Positions 14,860-19,198 of a stretch of DNA of 19,198 bases are shown here, piece by piece (the first letter of the stretch is position 1; every line of letters begins with the position of its first letter). The stretch covers positions 1 to 19,198 of the forward strand of contig CAVHRK010000020.1 in NCBI GenBank assembly GCA_963638365.1, given 5' to 3'. The position numbers were made by a program, and so were the translations under genes. The notes under the pieces are model-generated. The model saw only the letters and a list, made by a program, of their open reading frames with translations. It searched no databases and had not been told where the DNA came from. The DNA is from Suilimivivens sp963638365. Lineage in GTDB: Bacteria > Bacillota > Clostridia > Lachnospirales > Lachnospiraceae.

Positions 14860-15537
14860 ATGCAGATTAACGGTTATGCAGCAGGAGAACGTTACACAGG
14901 AAAAACATCTACGGGCAGTCAGAGTAAAAATGCGGATTACATGGAGCTGATTGCCAATTACAAAAAAGAGATTTTTGACAAGGTTAAGAATAATGAAACG
15001 GAGGAAGAAATTCCGACAGGCGGAACTTCCTATACCCAGTCCAAATGGAAAAAGCTCATGGAGTCTGTGGATCAGCAGATCGAAGACATTAAGGAGCAGC
15101 AGGAGGAACGTGCCGAACAGCAGAAGGAGAAGGCAGAAGCGAAGAGAATCTATGAAGCGGTCAGTGCCGGAAAGAAACCGGCGTTAGAGATTTCCCATAA
15201 GAATTCCAATGTTCCGTATGGAGAACTGGCACAGGATGGGGTCATCATTTATAATGGGGTGACTTTTGTCTGCGATGAAAGGACAAACAGTATTTGTCTG
15301 GGGGATATGAGCGATAAATCCAAGGTGCTCAATATTGCCTTATCCGGAGGAGGATGCCTTAAGGTAAACCGGGACAATATCGGAGATCTGTCTGCCTGCG
15401 TTGGAATGTTTTCACCGGAGGACCTGAATCTGATTATGCGTGCGATTGCGCAGGATACCAAAGCACAGGAGATGCTGCTTGAGAAAGAGGAAATGGAAGG
15501 GGATCCCTTAAGGGAACGTCCGGTGGATGCAGAGTAA
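14860..15537 (+). CDS. Uncharacterised Lachnospiraceae-type protein with central coiled coil
   Basis: A 225-residue, soluble, highly charged protein with no signal peptide or membrane segment. It has a polar N-terminal part (MQINGYAAGERYTGKTS, then NADYMELIANYKKEIFDKVK), a central, very regular Glu/Lys/Gln helix (about residues 68-98, QQIEDIKEQQEERAEQQKEK) likely to form a coiled coil, and a more globular C-terminal part (VIIYNGVTFVCDERTNSICLGDMSD, LNIALSGGGCLKVNRDNIGDLSACVGMFSPEDLNLIMRAI). The C-terminal block looks like a conserved domain, which I recall only from hypothetical Lachnospiraceae proteins and to which I can attach no function. A strong GGAGAGGGAG precedes the ATG. It lies between a terminator and a new promoter, so it is probably monocistronic. 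A scaffold or secretion-associated role is possible but unsupported. Confidence 0.85.
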   Translation: MQINGYAAGERYTGKTSTGSQSKNADYMELIANYKKEIFDKVKNNETEEEIPTGGTSYTQSKWKKLMESVDQQIEDIKEQQEERAEQQKEKAEAKRIYEAVSAGKKPALEISHKNSNVPYGELAQDGVIIYNGVTFVCDERTNSICLGDMSDKSKVLNIALSGGGCLKVNRDNIGDLSACVGMFSPEDLNLIMRAIAQDTKAQEMLLEKEEMEGDPLRERPVDAE

Positions 15538-15572
15538 GGAGAACAGGGTGACTTTGTGAAGATGGTGAAATA

Positions 15573-15601
15573 TTGTAAAAAAGAGGACATAATGATATAA
15601 T
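15573..15601 (+). promoter_or_regulatory. Near-consensus promoter for the MBOAT-SGNH pair
   Basis: TTGTAA (15573-15578) and TATAAT (15596-15601) are separated by exactly 17 nt. The predicted start is near 15608, leaving a short leader before the acyltransferase gene. This is among the best vegetative promoters in the window and marks the pair as its own transcription unit. Confidence 0.85.
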
Positions 15602-15642
15602 GCGATGTGGAACCATAGATTTTACAAAGGATGAAAATAAAA

Positions 15643-17037
15643 ATGATTTTTAACAGTTATCAGTTTATGTTTTTTTTCCCCGTTTTCTTAGTGTTATATT
15701 ATATAATTCCAAAGAAAATCAGGTTGATATACCTTCTTCTGGCAAGCTACTGTTTTTATATGGCGAATACCTGGCAACATGCTATTATTCTCATTTTTAC
15801 AACGGTAGTTTCATATGTTGCCGGAATGATTCTTTGCCGAATCGATAACCGGAAAGTCAAAAAAACAATTCTATGGGGAGCAGTAATTATTCTTGCAGGA
15901 GTGCTTGGAACATATAAATTTTCACAGGCGGCGCTGCCAATGGGACTTTCCTTTTTTACATTTCAGGCGCTTGGATATGTCATTGATGTCTATAGAAATG
16001 CTGAAAATAAAGAGTCTGATTTCCTATGTTATTCTTTATTTGTTTCTTTCTTTCCCACCGTGGTTTCAGGCCCCATAGAAAGGGGAAGAACATTAATTCC
16101 ACAACTTAGGCAATGTTTAATAAAACAATACAGTCTGAATGACATAAAAGAGAACTTTTACTATGGAATTACTTATTTTGTACAGGGGTTCTTTTTGAAA
16201 ATGGTGATAGCAGACAAGGCAAAAGTCCTGGTAGACCAGGTTTTTGCAAATTTTCAACTTTATGGTTTTGTGGAACTGCTAATTGGAGCCATATTGTTTT
16301 CCCTGCAGTTATATTGTGATTTTTATGGTTATTCACTTATTGCAATGGGGGCTGCAAAATTTATAGGAATAAATCTTACAGAAAATTTTCAGACTCCTTA
16401 TTTCTCACGTTCTATTACAGAATTCTGGCGTAGGTGGCACATATCATTAAGTACATGGTTCAGGGATTATATCTATATTCCACTGGGCGGAAGCAGATGT
16501 TCCGCATTGAGGTGCAATGTGAATAAAATTATTACTATGCTGATTAGTGGATTATGGCATGGAACGGGCTGGAACTATATTGTGTGGGGAGGAATGCATG
16601 GATGTCTTATGGCATATGAGTCGTCCATCCGGGCTGCACATTCAAAACAGGGAAGAACACGGCTTAAGGAGATTATCGGCCGTATAGGAACCCTTTGTGC
16701 GATTGTCCTGTTATGGATTTTTTTCCGGGCCGACAGCCTTTCCCATGCTTTGAAGTATATTTTCAGGATGTTTACACACTGGCAGATGAATGAAAATGGA
16801 TTAATGGGGCTCGGTCTGGAGAGTATGCAGCTCCTGATTTTAGTTGTATCCTTATTGATTCTTTTATTTGTTTCAATTATGCAGTATAGAAATAACATGA
16901 CATTGGGAGATTATCTTGCGATGCGACCGGGATGGTTTGGCGTGTTTTTCCTTTTTCTGCTCCTGTATTTTACTCTGTTCTTCGGAGAATACGGTTCGGG
17001 TATACAAAAAGCACAGTTCATTTACTTTCAATTTTAA
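15643..17037 (+). CDS. MBOAT-family O-acyltransferase (AlgI/DltB-like)
   Basis: A 464-residue polytopic membrane protein of the MBOAT superfamily, which moves acyl groups across the membrane onto extracellular polymers. Family hallmarks: start MIFNSYQFMFFFPVFLVLYY, FTFQALGYVIDVYR, SFFPTVVSGPIERG, then the invariant-type WRRWHISLSTWFRDYIYIPLGGSR with His266, and the catalytic His306 in SGLWHGTGWNY. Both histidines sit close to the AlgI equivalents. An in-frame ATG at 15631 abuts the AAAGG directly, so the ATG at 15643, which also gives the family's usual N terminus, is preferred; this remains a judgement. It is followed 27 nt later by an SGNH-type partner. GC content is lower than in the core genes, suggesting surface-polymer DNA acquired or shuffled laterally. 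The acyl acceptor is unknown. Confidence 0.92.
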   Translation: MIFNSYQFMFFFPVFLVLYYIIPKKIRLIYLLLASYCFYMANTWQHAIILIFTTVVSYVAGMILCRIDNRKVKKTILWGAVIILAGVLGTYKFSQAALPMGLSFFTFQALGYVIDVYRNAENKESDFLCYSLFVSFFPTVVSGPIERGRTLIPQLRQCLIKQYSLNDIKENFYYGITYFVQGFFLKMVIADKAKVLVDQVFANFQLYGFVELLIGAILFSLQLYCDFYGYSLIAMGAAKFIGINLTENFQTPYFSRSITEFWRRWHISLSTWFRDYIYIPLGGSRCSALRCNVNKIITMLISGLWHGTGWNYIVWGGMHGCLMAYESSIRAAHSKQGRTRLKEIIGRIGTLCAIVLLWIFFRADSLSHALKYIFRMFTHWQMNENGLMGLGLESMQLLILVVSLLILLFVSIMQYRNNMTLGDYLAMRPGWFGVFFLFLLLYFTLFFGEYGSGIQKAQFIYFQF

Positions 17038-17064
17038 TTGTAAGGATGAGTGATGGAGGGAAAA

Positions 17065-18036
17065 ATGAAATTCAACATAAAAAAAGCAGGAGCCATTTTA
17101 CTGGTAATACTTTTCTGGTTGTGCATCTTTTGGGGAACAAATAGACTGATAGAACCGGAAAACCATCAGATAGAGGGGTATAAGAAGCAGAAGGACGTAG
17201 ATGTGTGCTTTTATGGAAGCAGTCATGCATATAGCAACATTGCCCCAGGGGTATTGCTTGAACAATACGGCATTTCATCATATGCACTTGCCTGTCCGGA
17301 ACAGCCCATGTCGATTACATATCATACCATGAGAAACAGTTTTAATCTGCATAAACCCCAGGTCGCGGTTGTAGAATTGTTTATGGTCAGAACAGATTTG
17401 GAAGATCAGTATGATCTGGAACGGAAAAAGAATCAATTTTCGAATGGAGTGGGGGCTTTTCCTTTATCCCGTGAGAAATACGATGCGGCAAAGGAAATTC
17501 TTGGAGAAGAACTTAAATGGGATGGTTTCTTTTATTTTCCCATGTATCATGAAAATTATAAAAAAATATTTGAAGCTAAAGAGGATGAGGGGGAAGTGCT
17601 GGAGCAGAGAGGGTTCCAGTTGGTATATGATTCCATGACCTCCAAAGACATGGCCATACCCGAACCGGAAACAATCTATAATACATATACGGTTGGAGCT
17701 TGGAGTGAAATTACCGACGAAACGAGGAATACCCTGGAAAAAATCAGGGATTTGTGCAGGGATAACGATGTGCAGCTTTTGTTTCTTGTAACGCCTTACC
17801 TGATGACAGAAGACGAGGCAGCAGGATATTCCAGAATATGGGTGTGGGCACAGAACGAAGGAATCAGTTTTCTGGATATGAATAATCATGTGGATGAAAT
17901 AGGGTTATGCTGGAATGATGACATGTGCGATCTGGGACATGCAAATTATTATGGTGCAGCAAAGAACTCGGCCTGGTTGGGAGCTTATCTTCTGGAAAAC
18001 TATAATCTGCCGGACCGTCGGGTGGATATGAATTAA
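17065..18036 (+). CDS. SGNH/GDSL-like extracytoplasmic protein, partner of the MBOAT acyltransferase
   Basis: A 323-residue protein with an N-terminal signal anchor (MKFNIKKAGAILLVILFWLCIFWG) and an outside catalytic-type domain. SGNH hydrolase features: block I YGSSHAYSN (Gly51-Ser52-Ser53-His54, nucleophile Ser53 or Ser52) and the terminal DLGH (Asp289, His292) supplying the Asp-x-x-His pair. Proteins of this kind pair with MBOAT acyltransferases (DltB with DltD, AlgI with AlgJ/AlgX) and complete transfer of the acyl group to the glycan or teichoic acid. The start is uncertain: GTG 17050, ATG 17053 and ATG 17065 are all in frame; 17065 follows GGAGGG (17055-17060) by 4 nt and is preferred. 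No DltA or DltC is encoded here, so O-acetylation of a surface polysaccharide is more likely than D-alanylation. Confidence 0.85.
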   Translation: MKFNIKKAGAILLVILFWLCIFWGTNRLIEPENHQIEGYKKQKDVDVCFYGSSHAYSNIAPGVLLEQYGISSYALACPEQPMSITYHTMRNSFNLHKPQVAVVELFMVRTDLEDQYDLERKKNQFSNGVGAFPLSREKYDAAKEILGEELKWDGFFYFPMYHENYKKIFEAKEDEGEVLEQRGFQLVYDSMTSKDMAIPEPETIYNTYTVGAWSEITDETRNTLEKIRDLCRDNDVQLLFLVTPYLMTEDEAAGYSRIWVWAQNEGISFLDMNNHVDEIGLCWNDDMCDLGHANYYGAAKNSAWLGAYLLENYNLPDRRVDMN

Positions 18037-18057
18037 AAAATATATCTGGTAACAATT

Positions 18058-18120
18058 GGAGAAACATCCTATTTTGTTATGGGAGACACGGATGCTAATA
18101 AAGACAATGAAAATGTAAAG
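18058..18120 (+). pseudogene. Dockerin-like peptide remnant
   Basis: In the same frame as the preceding gene, after its stop, codons read ...YFVMGDTDANKDNENVKC DVLLILK, then a stop (the ATG is at 18079). The pattern G-D-x-D-x-x-x-D...D-V-L-L-I-L-K resembles the calcium loop and helix of a type I dockerin repeat (GDxNxDGxVxxxDxLLxLK) with two extra residues. There is no ribosome-binding site or upstream continuation, so if real it is a decayed fragment. A match this short may be chance. Confidence 0.25.
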
Positions 18121-18134
18121 TGTGATGTTTTATT

Positions 18135-18167
18135 GATACTAAAGTAAGTTGTATCTTATTTTTTAAT
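18135..18167 (+). terminator. Weak putative terminator after the SGNH gene
   Basis: A short stem GATAC (18135-18139) with GTATC (18151-18155) is followed by TTATTTTTTAA. The stem is only 5 bp, so this is a weak call; no better terminator is visible between the SGNH gene and the right-edge pseudogene. Confidence 0.35.
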
Positions 18168-18212
18168 AGCAGTAGAATTATTAATCGTTTTTCACTTCAG
18201 TGTTTTTAAAAG

Positions 18213-18251
18213 CACTTCCCAAAATTGAAAAAATATTGATTTTGGGAAGTG
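18213..18251. repeat. 13-bp perfect inverted repeat upstream of the broken ATPase gene
   Basis: CACTTCCCAAAAT (18213-18225) pairs perfectly with ATTTTGGGAAGTG (18239-18251) around a 13-nt A-rich loop. No T-run follows, so it is not a standard terminator on the plus strand. Part of the left arm (AAAAGCAC, 18208-18215) could instead pair with GTGCTTTT (18276-18283), which includes the end of the GAGGTG ribosome-binding site of the next gene. The two foldings share 18213-18215 and exclude each other there. Confidence 0.7.
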
Positions 18252-18283
18252 GAAACGGGATGATAATTTTGCGAGGTGCTTTT

Positions 18284-19143
18284 ATGAAACTTATTGAAAG
18301 AAAATAGTATTTAAATAAAATGATAGGGGTTATAGGAACTCCCCATATTAAAGTTTTAACAGGTGTGCGGCGTGCCGGCAAATCAAAGTTGCTGGAAGCT
18401 TTCAATGCCTATATTCAAAATAACATTCCAAACGCACATATTATCCATATTAACTTTAACCTTTCTAAATATGATAGCCTTAAAGAATACAAAGCACTAA
18501 ATGAACAAAGAGAAAATAATTGCGATGATAGTAAAGAGAATTTTGTTTTAATAGATGAAATTCAAATGTGTGACAATTTTGAACTGTGTATAAATAATCT
18601 GCACGCAACGGAAATGTACGATATTTACATCACAGGGTCTAACGCTTTCCTGCTCAGTTCAGACCTGGCAACTTTGTTTACCGGCAGAACCTTTGAAATC
18701 AAGGTATATCCCTTTTCCTTTGACGAATACGTAAATTACTTCGGATTAACAGACAAGTACACGGCCTTTGATTACTATATGCTTGAAGGCGGTATGTCAG
18801 GTTCCTATTTGTATAAAGAGCAGGAGGATAAATACGACTATATTAAAAACGTTTTTGACACATTGATTTTAAGAGATATAAGGCAAAAATATAAAATCAA
18901 AAACCCTGCTTTAATGGATAGAATTGCTCAGACGAGGCTACGAGGTTTATGTAGGAGTTTTATACAAAAAGGAGATTGACTTTGTGGCTCTTAAGCGAAA
19001 CGAGAAAATTTATATTCAGGTTTCGGATAATATAAGTTACCCTGATACATTTGAGCGTGAAGTTGATCCTTTGCTTAAAATTAAAGACGCCTATCCCCAA
19101 ATGGTAATTGCACGAACAAGAAATTCTGAATATCAGTATGAGG
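18284..19143 (+). pseudogene. Broken AAA-type ATP-binding protein gene (ATPase/DUF4143-like)
   Basis: The original start is ATG 18284, behind GAGGTG (18273-18278). It reads MKLIERK, then TAG at 18305, then YLNKMIGVIGTP in the same frame. The P-loop is GVRRAGKS (27-34), and a Walker B-like FVLIDEIQ and the ITGSNAFLLSSDLATLFTGR sensor segment follow. These match the large family of stand-alone bacterial ATPases with a C-terminal DUF4143/nuclease-like part. After NPALMDRI (about 18921) the frame shifts by deletion: the other frame continues LRRGYEVYVGVLYKKEIDFVAL, which in intact members lies about 100 or more residues further on. The junction GAATTG could be a short homology shared by both sides. 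The C-terminal part then ends abruptly at about 19143, where an IS-like terminus begins. Three independent lesions make loss of function nearly certain. Confidence 0.85.
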
Positions 19144-19198
19144 TGCACTAGTCAACAAAAAGTAGACACTTCATCCATCTTTTATACACTCAAAACTG
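19144..19198. mobile_element. Possible terminus of an IS3-family (IS150-like) element, continuing beyond the window
   Basis: From TGCACTAGTCAACAAAAAG (19144-19162), running on with TAGACA, the sequence resembles the common IS3/IS150-group end pattern TGTACTGACCCCAAAAAGTTGGACA: 5' TG dinucleotide, ACT, then CAAAAAGT and GACA at the same spacing. It starts exactly where the ATPase homology ends, after codons Y-E and one G of an expected Gly codon. No transposase is visible because the window stops 55 bp later. The call is pattern recognition only. Confidence 0.45.

Noticed and set aside
15643..18036. D-alanylation (dltABCD) operon
   Set aside because: There is no DltA ligase or DltC carrier, and the pair matches the general MBOAT plus SGNH layout, so O-acetylation-type chemistry is the better guess.
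18924..19151. Independent 75-residue gene starting at 18924
   Set aside because: It has no ribosome-binding site at the proper distance, and its sequence continues the C-terminal part of the broken ATPase family, so it belongs to the pseudogene.

Overview
The window reads as a chromosomal segment of a low-to-moderate GC Gram-positive anaerobe, most likely a member of the Lachnospiraceae (Clostridia). This is inferred from strong AGGAGG ribosome-binding sites, the gene order tig-clpP-clpX-lon-engB, a TM1266-type hydrogenase-system regulator beside an ECF transporter S component, and the protein sequences. No tRNA, rRNA or CRISPR array was found.

Left edge (1-1290), AT-rich accessory DNA. It holds the C-terminal end of an unrecognised coiled-coil/membrane-anchor protein, about 530 bp without an intact gene, and a small zinc-ribbon-like protein with four cysteines. 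The gap contains two tandem hairpins, a perfect TGTGA-N6-TCACA palindrome, and a fossil of a low-molecular-weight protein tyrosine phosphatase gene (MIKILFICHGN then stop). A 13-bp bidirectional terminator closes this part.

Minus-strand pair (1346-2152). A TM1266-family regulator and an ECF S component share an operon with a roughly 120-nt structured leader. They are divergent from the next block.

Core (2327-12898), all on the plus strand. Trigger factor, ClpP and ClpX start from an extended -10 promoter and end at a strong terminator. Then come Lon, the ribosome-assembly GTPase EngB, an AI-2E-type membrane permease, TruA, a VanZ-like protein (overlapping truA by 4 nt), a DUF308/HdeD-like membrane protein and a LacX-type aldose epimerase-like protein. 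The first part is a protein folding and quality-control cluster; the rest is translation/RNA housekeeping and envelope proteins.

Signalling and surface region (12998-18036). A membrane-bound diguanylate cyclase without an RxxD inhibitory site ends at its own terminator. It is followed by an unrecognised coiled-coil cytosolic protein. A two-gene MBOAT plus SGNH cassette follows, with its own near-consensus promoter, and probably O-acylates a surface glycan.

Right edge (18037-19198), AT-rich and decayed. It holds a dockerin-like peptide remnant, a 13-bp inverted repeat beside an alternative pairing that would mask the next ribosome-binding site, and an ATPase gene broken three ways: an amber codon at position 8, an internal deletion with frameshift, and a 3' end cut where an IS3-family-like terminus appears to start. 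Both edges look like mobile or degrading DNA around a conserved core.
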